Of a DNA stretch of 12,312 bases, positions 1 to 7,478 are shown piece by piece. Made by a program: the position numbers and the translations under genes. The stretch comes from JAYEID01 sp964581885 (GTDB lineage: Bacteria > Patescibacteriota > WWE3 > JAUXAW01 > JAYEID01). The notes below the pieces were generated by a model. The model was not told the DNA's origin, did not search any database, and saw only the letters and a program-made list of their open reading frames with translations. Location of the stretch: the NCBI GenBank assembly GCA_964581885.1, contig CAZOPS010000019.1, positions 1 to 12,312 on the forward strand, in the 5' to 3' direction. Positions within the stretch are counted from its first letter, which is position 1. Every line of letters starts with the position of its first letter.

Positions 1-21
1 GGATAGGGTTTGGGGGGGGGT

Positions 22-1203
22 TTAGTGGGGGAACTTAAAGGTTTCTTTTTCAGTGTTTTCCAACGCTTCTTTAATTAGTTCTTTTGTATCTAAATCCTCT
101 TCTGCTTTTTCAAGTTCTTTAATTTCTGCTTGTGTTTCGGGGTGATCAGGAACAAAAAGGGAGCAGCAGTCTTGATAAGGGCGGATTGATATTTGGTAAG
201 TTCCAATTTCCTTTGCTTTATTCACAATTTCTTGTTTATCCATCCCAATCAATGGTCGCAGTATTGGCAAGGTTGCAACTCTATTTACTGCCCGGATATT
301 TTCTAAAGTTTGGGAAGCAACTTGTCCTAAGCTTTCTCCTGTTACTAATGCTTTTGCATTTTCATCTTGGGCAATGAGCTCTGTTAGACGGATCATCATT
401 CTTCTGTATAGCAATACCCTTAATTTTTTTGGGCACTTGGCAACAATTTCTTTTTGAATTTCTAGAAGAGGAACCAGATAAAGCTTTGAATTTAGTTGCC
501 ATTTTGTTAGTTTTTTTGCTAGGTCGCGTACTACCTCTTGTGATGCTTTGTCGGTTTGGGGGTAGCTATGAAAATGTACAAACACGTTTTTTGCTCCCCT
601 CTTGGCAATGTGCCAAGCAGCAAGTGGGGAATCAATACCACCAGAAAGAAGCGTTGCCACTTTTCCTGCTGTAGAAACAGGTAAACCTCCAGGTCCAGAT
701 AATTTTTCAAAGTAAACCAAAGCTTTTTTCGATAGAACTTCAATGTAACAAGTAACATCTGCGTTTTCTAAATCCACTTCTGCTCCCGATTTTTCTTTTG
801 CGTATCCCCCTACTTTGAATTCTATCTCTCTAGAGGTTAGGTGGTAACTTTTATCTGCTCTTGAAGCTCGGATTCGAAAAGTTTCAAAAGGCTGCCTTTT
901 TTCTATTTCTGACCACACAACTTTCTTTAAGTTTTCGACTTCCCGATCGGTCAAGAGAGCAGGAGAAAAATTGACAATGCCAAAAGTACGACTCAACCTT
1001 TTCTTAATTTCCTTTTCTACTTTAGATGAAGTGTTGTAGGGAATTTCAAGGAAATGCCTTCCGTAGAGGTTTTTTACTGGGTTCTTTTTTAGTTCTAAGT
1101 CCCGTACTATTTTTTCAATATTTTGTATTAGTTTATTTTCAAAAAAGGAACGGTTTTCACCCTTTATTCCTATTTCTCCGTAATGTATTAAATAACCTTT
1201 CAT
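22..1203 (-). CDS. thiI: tRNA 4-thiouridine synthase / thiamine thiazole sulfurtransferase ThiI (short form)
   Basis: ThiI adenylates U8 of tRNA and transfers persulfide sulfur to give 4-thiouridine; it can also feed sulfur to thiazole synthesis. Numbering from the upstream GTG at 1224, the N-terminal YGEIGIKGEN motif is followed by a THUMP region at about residues 60-170. The PP-loop ATPase motif LSGGIDSP is at 193-200, and the DCCSLFVPDHP motif at 352-362 holds the conserved catalytic-domain cysteine. The frame ends about 40 residues after that motif, so there is no rhodanese domain, as in the roughly 390-400-residue bacterial short form. I prefer the ATG at 1203 because homologs begin just before YGEI and the GTG at 1224 would place a likely -10 box inside the gene. 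The final codons lie next to a G9 run at the window edge, so base quality there may be poor. Family assignment is secure; the start is less so. Confidence 0.93.
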   Translation of the reverse strand: MKGYLIHYGEIGIKGENRSFFENKLIQNIEKIVRDLELKKNPVKNLYGRHFLEIPYNTSSKVEKEIKKRLSRTFGIVNFSPALLTDREVENLKKVVWSEIEKRQPFETFRIRASRADKSYHLTSREIEFKVGGYAKEKSGAEVDLENADVTCYIEVLSKKALVYFEKLSGPGGLPVSTAGKVATLLSGGIDSPLAAWHIAKRGAKNVFVHFHSYPQTDKASQEVVRDLAKKLTKWQLNSKLYLVPLLEIQKEIVAKCPKKLRVLLYRRMMIRLTELIAQDENAKALVTGESLGQVASQTLENIRAVNRVATLPILRPLIGMDKQEIVNKAKEIGTYQISIRPYQDCCSLFVPDHPETQAEIKELEKAEEDLDTKELIKEALENTEKETFKFPH

Positions 1204-1208
1204 ATTTA

Positions 1209-1217
1209 TGTTATAAT
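1209..1217 (+). promoter_or_regulatory. Extended -10 promoter for orphan gene 1, symmetric with the thiI promoter
   Basis: TGTTATAAT matches the extended -10 consensus TGnTATAAT exactly; no good -35 box is seen. The surrounding 1210-1220 sequence GTTATAATAAC is nearly its own reverse complement, so the minus strand reads GTTATTATAAC, a usable -10 about 6-9 bases before the thiI ATG. One site could therefore fire in both directions. The plus-strand transcript would start near 1224, giving a leader of about 78 bases. Confidence 0.6.
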
Positions 1218-1301
1218 AACGCACTTGGTTGATCCTTGTCAGGTGTTTTTGGTTAGCTTTTTCTTCTGGGTGGTTTTCTGAGCTGCTAAAAGGGGGTAGT
1301 T

Positions 1302-1628
1302 ATGGAGTCACGGATAAGTTTGAATATTCCCTCCCAGCAAGGATTGGAGATTCTACTTCAAGCATTTCAGGAAGATTTTAATTCTTTTGCTAAGTGCTTA
1401 GAAGAGAATTTTGGAAGGGAACGAGCAAGTCATTTTTTGCAACTTTTGGAGAAGTATGGGACATTTGCGCTGAACGGTGGTGGAAACCAGACTTTGGATG
1501 GGTTGCTTTCGCGGGCAACAATTGACTTGGAACAGGCAGTACTTTGTTTCTTGGCCCAAAAAGCAGAAGAAGGAGATCTTACAGTTAGAAGAAATGGTGG
1601 GGACGAGTACTTTGTAGTGTCTTGTTAA
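1302..1628 (+). CDS. Orphan small protein 1 (108 aa, unknown function)
   Basis: I do not recognise this family. The ATG is preceded by a purine-rich ribosome binding site (AGGGGGT, five bases upstream) and the frame ends at TAA, followed at once by a strong terminator, so the gene looks like a self-contained monocistronic unit. The product has no signal peptide or membrane segment. Roughly residues 12-85 look helical and amphipathic (for example GLEILLQAFQEDFNSFAKCL). After them come a short charged turn and a likely beta hairpin (LTVRRNGGDEYFVVSC) ending in a terminal Cys. It contains three Cys in all (residues 32, 82 and 108), not arranged as a metal-binding CxxC. It runs against the strand of its neighbours, and its promoter shares sequence with that of thiI. 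The architecture (promoter type, leader length, terminator) matches orphan gene 2 at 7889. Confidence 0.8.
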   Translation: MESRISLNIPSQQGLEILLQAFQEDFNSFAKCLEENFGRERASHFLQLLEKYGTFALNGGGNQTLDGLLSRATIDLEQAVLCFLAQKAEEGDLTVRRNGGDEYFVVSC

Positions 1629-1642
1629 GGGAAGTCCTACTA

Positions 1643-1676
1643 GGGCTGTTGTTTAGGGCAACAGTCCTTTTTTTTT
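1643..1676 (+). terminator. Rho-independent terminator of orphan gene 1
   Basis: The 9-bp stem GGGCTGTTG / CAACAGTCC (1643-1651 with 1659-1667, one G-T pair) has a 7-base loop and is followed by nine T residues. It starts 14 bases after the stop codon. On the minus strand the hairpin is not followed by a T run, so it should act only on the plus-strand transcript. Confidence 0.88.
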
Positions 1677-1759
1677 ATTATAAACTTCTTACTTGACGAA
1701 AATGGCTGTAGCATGTGGGTGCTTCTGTTCCGCCAATTTGTGATTGTAATTCAAACCGT

Positions 1760-3079
1760 TTAATCCTTTTTCTTTTTGATTTCTTCTAACCTTTTCTTTA
1801 TTTCTTTTTCCTTTCCTTGTTTTGTCGGATGGTAGTATTTTTTATCTTTTAATTTTTCTGGTAGATAAGTTTCACTTCCCACGTAGTGGTTTTCGAAATT
1901 GTGAGGATATTTGTAATCCTTTCCGTAACCTTCTTCTTTCATAAAATCAGTTACTGGATTCCGTAGGTGTAATGGAACCGGTTCATTTAAAGTTTCTTTT
2001 ACATCTTTTTCAGCTTTGAGAAGAGCACTGTAGGAAGCATTAGATTTAGGTGCAGATGCAAGATAAGTTACAGTTTGTGCCATATTGATTCGACACTCAG
2101 GAAGGCCCACTTTTTCACATGCTTCAAAACAAGCTGTTGCTAATGATAAAGCGTGCGGGTCTGCATTACCAATATCTTCTGAAGCAAAAATTACAATTCG
2201 GCGTGCAATAAATAAAGGATCCTCTCCACCCTCAATCATTCTCGCCATGTAATACAACGCAGCGTCGGGGTCAGAGCCACGCATTGATTTTATAAACGCG
2301 GAGATTGTATTGTAGTGTTCTTCTCCTCCTTTGTCGTATTTTAGTGAGCTTTTTTGCAAAATATTTTCAAGTAAATCCTTTGTTATAGTTAAAGACTTTC
2401 TTGATAGTTTGCTAGAATTTTCGCTGATTGAAGGCGGATTCTCGCGGATATTGGTTGCGATTTCGAGGGTGTTAAGTACTGTGCGGCTGTCGCCGTTGGC
2501 AGCACCAATTAAAAAGTCTAGAGCACCTTCTTCTAGCTTTACATTATATTTTCCTAACCCCTTTTCGCTGTCTTCTAGAGCTTTGTTAGCTATTTTTTCT
2601 AATTCTTGTGGCCCTAGACGGTCTAGAGTAAAAACTTGCGAGCGAGAGAGGAGCGGACCAATAACTTCAAAGGATGGGTTTTCGGTAGTTGCACCAATAA
2701 AAATTATAGTTCCGTCTTCCACATAGGGAAGTAATGCATCTTGTTGGTTTTTGTTAAAGCGATGGATCTCATCAATAAACAAAATTGTATCTTGTTTGTA
2801 AGCTAGGTTTCTTTCCTTAGCTTCTTCCACCACTTTTCTAATATCAGCTACGCCAGAAGCTACAGCAGAAAGGGGTACGAAATGAGATTCAGTTTCATTG
2901 GCAATAATTCTAGCTAACGTGGTTTTTCCGCAGCCTGGAGGTCCCCAAAAAATTATAGAAAATATTTTGTCGTTTTTTATTGCTTTTCTAATCACTTTTC
3001 CCTTACCCACTAAGTGTTTTTGGCCAACAAATTCATCTAGATTTTTAGGTCGGATGCGGTCAGCGAGAGGTGACTGCAT
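1760..3079 (-). CDS. rarA: Replication-associated recombination protein RarA / MgsA (AAA+ ATPase)
   Basis: RarA is a tetrameric, clamp-loader-like AAA+ ATPase that acts at stalled replication forks and DNA ends. The 439-residue product has the usual family length. The Walker A motif GPPGCGKT is at 46-53, the Walker B motif ILFIDEIH at about 99-106, and the sensor 1 stretch GATTENPSFEV at 129-139. The box following it, LLSRSQVF, carries the likely arginine finger. The C-terminal oligomerisation part includes SMRGSDPDAALYYMARM and NPVTDFMKEEGYGKDYKYPH, both typical of RarA. The gene ends in a lysine-rich tail. The ATG at 3079 has no Shine-Dalgarno sequence; an extended -10 lies 9 bases upstream, so the message may be leaderless. 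It sits 80 bases downstream of pmbA, with a palindromic repeat in the gap. Confidence 0.97.
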   Translation of the reverse strand: MQSPLADRIRPKNLDEFVGQKHLVGKGKVIRKAIKNDKIFSIIFWGPPGCGKTTLARIIANETESHFVPLSAVASGVADIRKVVEEAKERNLAYKQDTILFIDEIHRFNKNQQDALLPYVEDGTIIFIGATTENPSFEVIGPLLSRSQVFTLDRLGPQELEKIANKALEDSEKGLGKYNVKLEEGALDFLIGAANGDSRTVLNTLEIATNIRENPPSISENSSKLSRKSLTITKDLLENILQKSSLKYDKGGEEHYNTISAFIKSMRGSDPDAALYYMARMIEGGEDPLFIARRIVIFASEDIGNADPHALSLATACFEACEKVGLPECRINMAQTVTYLASAPKSNASYSALLKAEKDVKETLNEPVPLHLRNPVTDFMKEEGYGKDYKYPHNFENHYVGSETYLPEKLKDKKYYHPTKQGKEKEIKKRLEEIKKKKD

Positions 3080-3088
3080 AATAAATCT

Positions 3089-3097
3089 ATTTTATCA
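3089..3097 (-). promoter_or_regulatory. Extended -10 promoter of rarA
   Basis: On the minus strand the sequence reads TGATAAAAT, matching TGnTATAAT at all but one position. It ends 9 bases before the rarA ATG, so the transcript would start at or within a base or two of the start codon. The 11-mer ATGATAAAATA (3088-3098) occurs identically before uvrC. Confidence 0.5.
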
Positions 3098-3112
3098 TAG
3101 GTTATTCATACA

Positions 3113-3160
3113 GCCGGCCAATTCCCCAAAGCTAAGCTTTGTAGAAATTCATTAAAGCTT
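3113..3160 (+). repeat. Intergenic copy of a dispersed palindromic repeat
   Basis: Positions 3113-3141 match 6367-6395 inside uvrC at 27 of 29 bases, including the dyad core CAAAGCTAAGCTTTG (3127-3141 here). The match weakens over the next 11 bases and resumes in TTAAAGCTT (3152-3160 here, 6406-6414 in uvrC). The copy ends at the pmbA stop codon (3160-3162) and lacks the right-hand GC-rich arm of the uvrC copy. No T run follows the hairpin on either strand, so it is not a standard terminator. Confidence 0.75.
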
Positions 3161-4476
3161 CAAGTAAACATAACATTTGCAGTAGTAGCCAGTGCTGGTG
3201 GGTGTTTAGTAGGATGTTTTAGAAAAGTTGTCTCTGGATTTTTTAAATTGTCAAAAAAGTTGCCGGTCACCACGCAGGGAATATTACCAACGAATTCCCC
3301 CTTATCAATTAGAATAGCGTATGGGCAAGGCAGAGAATAGCTTCCTGTTGTGCGATCTTGGGCATGCCCACCCAGAGCTTTATAAATTAAGAGCGTTCTA
3401 TTTTGTTTTTTTAAAAACTTGTCAAAATCTTTATTTTTATTGTTTTCAATTGTGGTAGTGTCCATCGGGTGGTGAATTTGTGCAGTGGGTTCCATTTTTC
3501 CCTTTCTCGCATATTTGACAGAAAGAATTGGGGTTATTAATCTTCCGTTTTTTATAAATGTTGTTTTTTTGCTACGCACTCCTTCTCCTGTGAAGTTGTA
3601 AGAATCAAGGCCCCCATCTCTTGTTGGATTACAAATGATTGAAATATCTTTTCGAAATACTTTTTCTTGTTTTTTAAAATCTTCCAATGAAAACTTTGAT
3701 TGTCCGTTTATTACACTGCTTCCCTGCAAATTGGAAACTAAAAAACTAAAGAAAAGACTACGAAAAATAGAAGGCTGATAAATAACATTCCAAGTTCCGT
3801 TGGGTGGTTTCTTTTGTACCGATTTTTGCAAATAGCTGAGTATAGTTTCAGCCCTGTCTTTTTTAGCTTTGACTTCTTCAGGTTCGGGTAATTTGCGGGA
3901 GCTGTGACTAAGGTATGCTTTGCTATCGTAATAAGATGAGACATGACAAGAAGTTGCCTGGGTCGAGAGATCAAAGCCAGCTGAACTTACCATTCTATAT
4001 TGGGAAATCCCAATGTGAGCTGACATATGTTGTGTTCCGTTTGGATTGGAACTTTCTTGCCACTTTTTTAATTTTTCTAGCCATTTGGTGAGGTACGGAG
4101 CAGGGTTCTTTTCTAATTTAATAACAGATTGGAACCCAGTTTTTATTTGGGGATGTTTTTTTTGCCGGGGAAAATTGTCACCGAACTCATCTTTAAAAGC
4201 TGTTTGTCTAGCTTCATCTAAAAACCGGTCAAATTCTAATATTGATTGGCGGCGGATGTTTCCTTTACTTAATTTTCCGTCTTTCCATTGAAACAAGTAT
4301 GTACCGGAAAGTTTAGTTTCTAAGTTAAGTGGTTTGTATTTACCCATAAATTCTTTCTGTGTTGCACCAGATGACGCATTTTTTCTCTCTTTAAATGAAA
4401 CTCTAAATTTTTTTATTTTTCCTGCCTTTTGGGCTTTTTCAATTTTAGTAATGAATTTTTCCGAAAACCTTTTCAT
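3160..4476 (-). CDS. pmbA: TldE/PmbA subunit of the TldD-TldE zinc protease
   Basis: TldE (PmbA) pairs with TldD to form a cytoplasmic metalloprotease. In E. coli it degrades unfolded peptides such as the CcdA antitoxin and matures microcin B17. The 438-residue product lacks any HExxxH motif, as expected for the non-catalytic subunit. It carries the family landmarks in the C-terminal half: the GLDSYNFTGEGV turn followed by an IKNGRL segment, and TGSYSLPCPYAILIDKGEFV, the counterpart of the TGxFS...GxxIxxGE block. The N-terminal 100 residues are Lys-rich and diverged. The ATG at 4476 has no Shine-Dalgarno sequence and lies 10 bases after the tldD stop, so the two are co-transcribed and probably translationally coupled. 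The stop codon abuts a palindromic repeat. Assignment as TldE rests on motif order and on the adjacent tldD. Confidence 0.88.
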   Translation of the reverse strand: MKRFSEKFITKIEKAQKAGKIKKFRVSFKERKNASSGATQKEFMGKYKPLNLETKLSGTYLFQWKDGKLSKGNIRRQSILEFDRFLDEARQTAFKDEFGDNFPRQKKHPQIKTGFQSVIKLEKNPAPYLTKWLEKLKKWQESSNPNGTQHMSAHIGISQYRMVSSAGFDLSTQATSCHVSSYYDSKAYLSHSSRKLPEPEEVKAKKDRAETILSYLQKSVQKKPPNGTWNVIYQPSIFRSLFFSFLVSNLQGSSVINGQSKFSLEDFKKQEKVFRKDISIICNPTRDGGLDSYNFTGEGVRSKKTTFIKNGRLITPILSVKYARKGKMEPTAQIHHPMDTTTIENNKNKDFDKFLKKQNRTLLIYKALGGHAQDRTTGSYSLPCPYAILIDKGEFVGNIPCVVTGNFFDNLKNPETTFLKHPTKHPPALATTANVMFT

Positions 4477-4486
4477 TTTTGTTAAA

Positions 4487-5986
4487 CTAAGATCCGCCTA
4501 AAGTTACAAAAGGGGATTTTTCGAGATAAATAAATTGGTTAGAGCCAATGAGGCTGGTTACACGCTGCCCGCGCCCACACATCCCCGGAAAATCTGTTTT
4601 TACTTGTCCAAAACCCTCTTTAATTGATTTTAAAGCTTCTAAAGTCTTACCGCTAAAGGATGACCCCCGGAAGATATTAATAGACTTTGGAGTTATTTCG
4701 TACATATAGGAAAAACCGAACATAAATGTTCCTGCTTGTGTATCTACTTGACCCCCTCCGCGCGATCCCCTGAGGACAAGAACTTTTTTTTGAAGTAAGT
4801 TATTTTCTTTTAACATTTTCTGTATCTGTTTAGGACCTGCTAAATACCCAGGCGAGGGTTTTGGGTTTTGGACGGATATAAATGTGCGGCTCATTCGTGG
4901 AAGGGGGATGTCTGAATAAGACTCAATTCTTGATGCTCCGCGAATCTTATCTCCAATATCCTTACCAGTAAAGACATCTCCTAGAGATTCTTTAACAGCA
5001 CCGTTTTTAACAATATTTATTTTTTCTCTTCGTACCCCAAAAGCACTGTGGGGTTGAAAACTCCATGTGTTTTTTTTTGTTTCGTCAACTATAGAAACAT
5101 TAGAATTGGCTACCCTCTTATTCTTAGTTAATTGACCTTCTTTGGCAAGCACAGACCTATTTTCGTGAATAGTATCTGATTCAGCACAATGCCCAAAAGC
5201 CTCGTGTGCTAGAAGCCCACCTAAAGCAGCATCAATTAGCAAATTATAATTTCCAGCCGCATAATCAGGACGTTTTGCTGACTCTTTAAGCATGTTTATG
5301 ACAAAAGAAGCTTCTTCTAATAGATTTGTTTCTAACTTGGAGTCTGTTAGAACATCCCAACCGGGACTAGATTTGGTAACGGAATCACTAACCTTTGTTT
5401 TTCCTTCTTGGTAGGTAATATGCATACCTAAGTAGGCACGCGGCATTTCCCACTTTACATTTGTTCCATCGGAACGAGTTATTTTCCAACCTTCCTGGAC
5501 AATATTAAAACTGGAGGTAATTCTTAAGTTCTCCCCTACTCCAAGGTTTTTGCCCAACTCTTTTGTTTTCTTATTAAGGTCCAAAAGTTTTTTTTCAATT
5601 TGGGAAACAGTTAGGAGGTTGAAGTCGAATCTTTCAGTAAGATTAATGGTGTTTTGTTCTGGTTCTAGAAGAAAAATCTCCTTGTTTGGAGTTGATTTTT
5701 GCCCAAGTTTTTTTAAAGATTCTATTCCTTGCGATAGTGTTTCTCTTAGGCTTTTTTCATCTTCAATATTATCGGTGGCTGTAAGAACAGACCGCCCCTC
5801 TTGATTAAAAAGATGAAATCCAACACCGGAAGATCTTCCAGTTGATACATTTTCAATAGTATCATCGACAGCTGTTACTCGTTTTACTCTTTTTTCTTGC
5901 CAGCGGGTAATTAGATAAAAATTACTTTTTCTTGCAACAGAATTTAGGGTTTTAATCAGGTTTTCATTGTTAGGTATGAGAGACAC
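4487..5986 (-). CDS. tldD: TldD, catalytic zinc subunit of the TldD-TldE protease
   Basis: TldD is the active subunit of the heterodimeric TldD/E peptidase, which threads unfolded peptide into a central cavity. The zinc site is visible: HEAFGH at residues 261-266 supplies two His and the catalytic Glu, and Cys470 in PGMCGRGQ matches the conserved C-terminal zinc-ligand Cys of the family. Other signatures are SGVGFHLFN near residue 53, PRMSRTFI at 363-370, GSRGGGQVDTQAGTFMFG at about 407-424 and a C-terminal TLGGS. At 499 residues it is slightly longer than E. coli TldD. The proposed GTG start at 5986 lacks a Shine-Dalgarno sequence. The gene lies 58 bases downstream of uvrC and 10 bases before pmbA on the same strand. 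What peptide it processes here cannot be told from the window. Confidence 0.95.
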   Translation of the reverse strand: MSLIPNNENLIKTLNSVARKSNFYLITRWQEKRVKRVTAVDDTIENVSTGRSSGVGFHLFNQEGRSVLTATDNIEDEKSLRETLSQGIESLKKLGQKSTPNKEIFLLEPEQNTINLTERFDFNLLTVSQIEKKLLDLNKKTKELGKNLGVGENLRITSSFNIVQEGWKITRSDGTNVKWEMPRAYLGMHITYQEGKTKVSDSVTKSSPGWDVLTDSKLETNLLEEASFVINMLKESAKRPDYAAGNYNLLIDAALGGLLAHEAFGHCAESDTIHENRSVLAKEGQLTKNKRVANSNVSIVDETKKNTWSFQPHSAFGVRREKINIVKNGAVKESLGDVFTGKDIGDKIRGASRIESYSDIPLPRMSRTFISVQNPKPSPGYLAGPKQIQKMLKENNLLQKKVLVLRGSRGGGQVDTQAGTFMFGFSYMYEITPKSINIFRGSSFSGKTLEALKSIKEGFGQVKTDFPGMCGRGQRVTSLIGSNQFIYLEKSPFVTLGGS

Positions 5987-6044
5987 GGTAAGGCTAGTTT
6001 AACATAGTCCTAAAGATAAAATAGGTGATAGATGTCTTGCTATT

Positions 6045-7463
6045 TTATAGATTTTTTGAACGAAGTTTATGATGGTAAGCGAGTGCAAAACGGTGTGATT
6101 CATCACGAACTCTTTGTAGTAGTTTAAGAGCAGGAGATGTTTTAGAAAGTTTTATTGGACCTTCAATAATAGAAGATTTACATTTCTTATTGAAAGATAT
6201 ATCTCCGGTGAAATATATTTCTTCTTCCTTTTTTGCTAGTGCTGCAGCAGGTATATTTAATTCTTTTTGTTTTAAAATATCTACTGCTGCGTTTAGTTGA
6301 CTCTTCCCTCCGTCGATTAAAATCAAGTCAGGGATAGATTGGAAGGAAAGATTCTTGTTGTGTGCCGCCGGCGAATTCCTCAAAGCTAAGCTTTGGGACC
6401 GATCTTTAAAGCTTAGCTTTTTTCCTTCGCCGCCGGCTGTTTTCGGAATCGCCAGCCGTGAGAATCTTCTTTCTAACACTTCTTTCATCATGCCCACATC
6501 GTCCGGCTCTTCTCCAGAGCGGATTTTAAATTTGCGATAGTGGCTCTTTTTGGGACGGGCATTTTCAAAAACAATCATAGAACCTGTTGCTTGCATGCCT
6601 TGAATATTGGAAATATCGTAAGCTTCAATTCTTTGGGGTATATTCTCCATACTTAGAGCTTTTTTTAAATTTTCCATCTCGTTTCTTTGCCTGTCTTCGG
6701 GCAAGTTTATATCTAGTTCTTCTGAAGATTTTGTTTTAAATCCGCGGCGAATATACTTAAGGTTATCAATTTGGTCTCTAATTTCTGCTGCTTCTTCGTA
6801 TTTTTTTCCTTCTGATAACTGTGTCATTTCTTTTTCCAGTTCTTTAATAACACCACTCCCCTTTCCTCTTAAAAAATCCTTTAATCTCTTCAGTGATCTT
6901 CGGTATTTTTCCTCCGTGATCATCTCCGCGCAGGGGGCGGGACAAAGATCCATGTCTGCAAATAAACAACCTCTTCCCAACTTTTTGTAACGCGCAAATT
7001 TATTTTTGCTGCAACTTCGAAAGGGGAAAGATTTCCGAAGTAGTTTTAGTACTTTTCGTATATTTCCATGCGGATAGGGGCCAAAGTAGTCTGGGTTATC
7101 TTTCTTTTTCCTAGTGACTTGTACCTGAGGATATTTATCTTTTGTTATTTCAATCAAAGGGTATGATTTATCGTCTTTGAATCTTTGATTGTATTTAGGT
7201 TTGAGCCGTTTAATTAAGTCAGCTTCTAATAATAGTGCTGTGAATTCAGATTCTGTTTCAAAATGTTTGATTTTTCCGATCTGACTAACCATATGTCTAG
7301 TCTTGGGGCCCAGTCTAGCGTTTTCTTGAAAATAAGAGTGAACTCTGCTTCTTAAATCGATAGCTTTCCCAACATAAAGTGCATTACCCTTCTTATCTCG
7401 AAACAGATAAACACCCGGGCTTTTGGGAAGATTTTTTACTTGCTCCTTCAAATTATTTTTCAC
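6045..7463 (-). CDS. uvrC: Excinuclease ABC subunit C (UvrC), lacking the C-terminal HhH domain
   Basis: UvrC makes the 3' and 5' cuts in nucleotide excision repair after UvrA/UvrB mark the lesion. The GIY-YIG nuclease begins at residue 17 (GVYLF...LYVGKA) with catalytic Glu80 in LLLEADLIK. Four Cys (151, 166, 174, 178) match the cluster proposed to bind iron-sulfur. A UVR motif (about 207-232) binds UvrB. The RNase H-like endonuclease shows Asp283 (AYDISN), Asp384 (LIDGG) and His457 (RDESHRFA). The protein stops 15 residues after that motif, so the usual (HhH)2 DNA-binding module is absent; 472 residues compares with about 600 in E. coli. Residues 343-367 are encoded by a palindromic element, and the linker before LIDGG is about 30 residues longer than usual. 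The GTG start has no Shine-Dalgarno sequence but an extended -10 six bases upstream. Confidence 0.96.
   Translation of the reverse strand: MKNNLKEQVKNLPKSPGVYLFRDKKGNALYVGKAIDLRSRVHSYFQENARLGPKTRHMVSQIGKIKHFETESEFTALLLEADLIKRLKPKYNQRFKDDKSYPLIEITKDKYPQVQVTRKKKDNPDYFGPYPHGNIRKVLKLLRKSFPFRSCSKNKFARYKKLGRGCLFADMDLCPAPCAEMITEEKYRRSLKRLKDFLRGKGSGVIKELEKEMTQLSEGKKYEEAAEIRDQIDNLKYIRRGFKTKSSEELDINLPEDRQRNEMENLKKALSMENIPQRIEAYDISNIQGMQATGSMIVFENARPKKSHYRKFKIRSGEEPDDVGMMKEVLERRFSRLAIPKTAGGEGKKLSFKDRSQSLALRNSPAAHNKNLSFQSIPDLILIDGGKSQLNAAVDILKQKELNIPAAALAKKEEEIYFTGDISFNKKCKSSIIEGPIKLSKTSPALKLLQRVRDESHRFALAYHHKLRSKNL
6364..6437 (-). repeat. 74-bp palindromic element translated in frame inside uvrC
   Basis: The ends are inverted repeats, GCCGCCGGCGAA at 6364-6375 against TTCGCCGCCGGC at 6426-6437 (11 of 12 paired). 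Inside lie two inverted cores, AAAGCTAAGCTTT (6382-6394) and AAAGCTTAGCTTT (6408-6420). Each core is itself a short dyad. TGT flanks both ends, possibly a target duplication. A further perfect 8-bp inverted pair, AAGATTCT / AGAATCTT (6348-6355 and 6461-6468), lies outside, so the element may span 121 bp. It encodes UvrC residues 343-367 (AGGEGKKLSF onward) with no stop codon. The left half recurs at 3113-3141. Confidence 0.82.
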
Positions 7464-7469
7464 ATGTTT

Positions 7470-7478
7470 ATTTTATCA
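7470..7478 (-). promoter_or_regulatory. Extended -10 promoter of uvrC
   Basis: The minus strand reads TGATAAAAT, one mismatch from TGnTATAAT, and ends six bases before the uvrC GTG. It is part of the 11-mer ATGATAAAATA (7469-7479), identical to that before rarA. A start of transcription about 7 bases on would make uvrC leaderless. Confidence 0.5.

Noticed and set aside
2331..2726. Long plus-strand frame opposite rarA
   Set aside because: It mirrors the codons of the conserved rarA gene and has no ribosome binding site or recognisable protein.
3113..3160. pmbA terminator
   Set aside because: The CAAAGCTAAGCTTTG dyad is not followed by a T run on the minus strand, and the sequence is a copy of the uvrC element.
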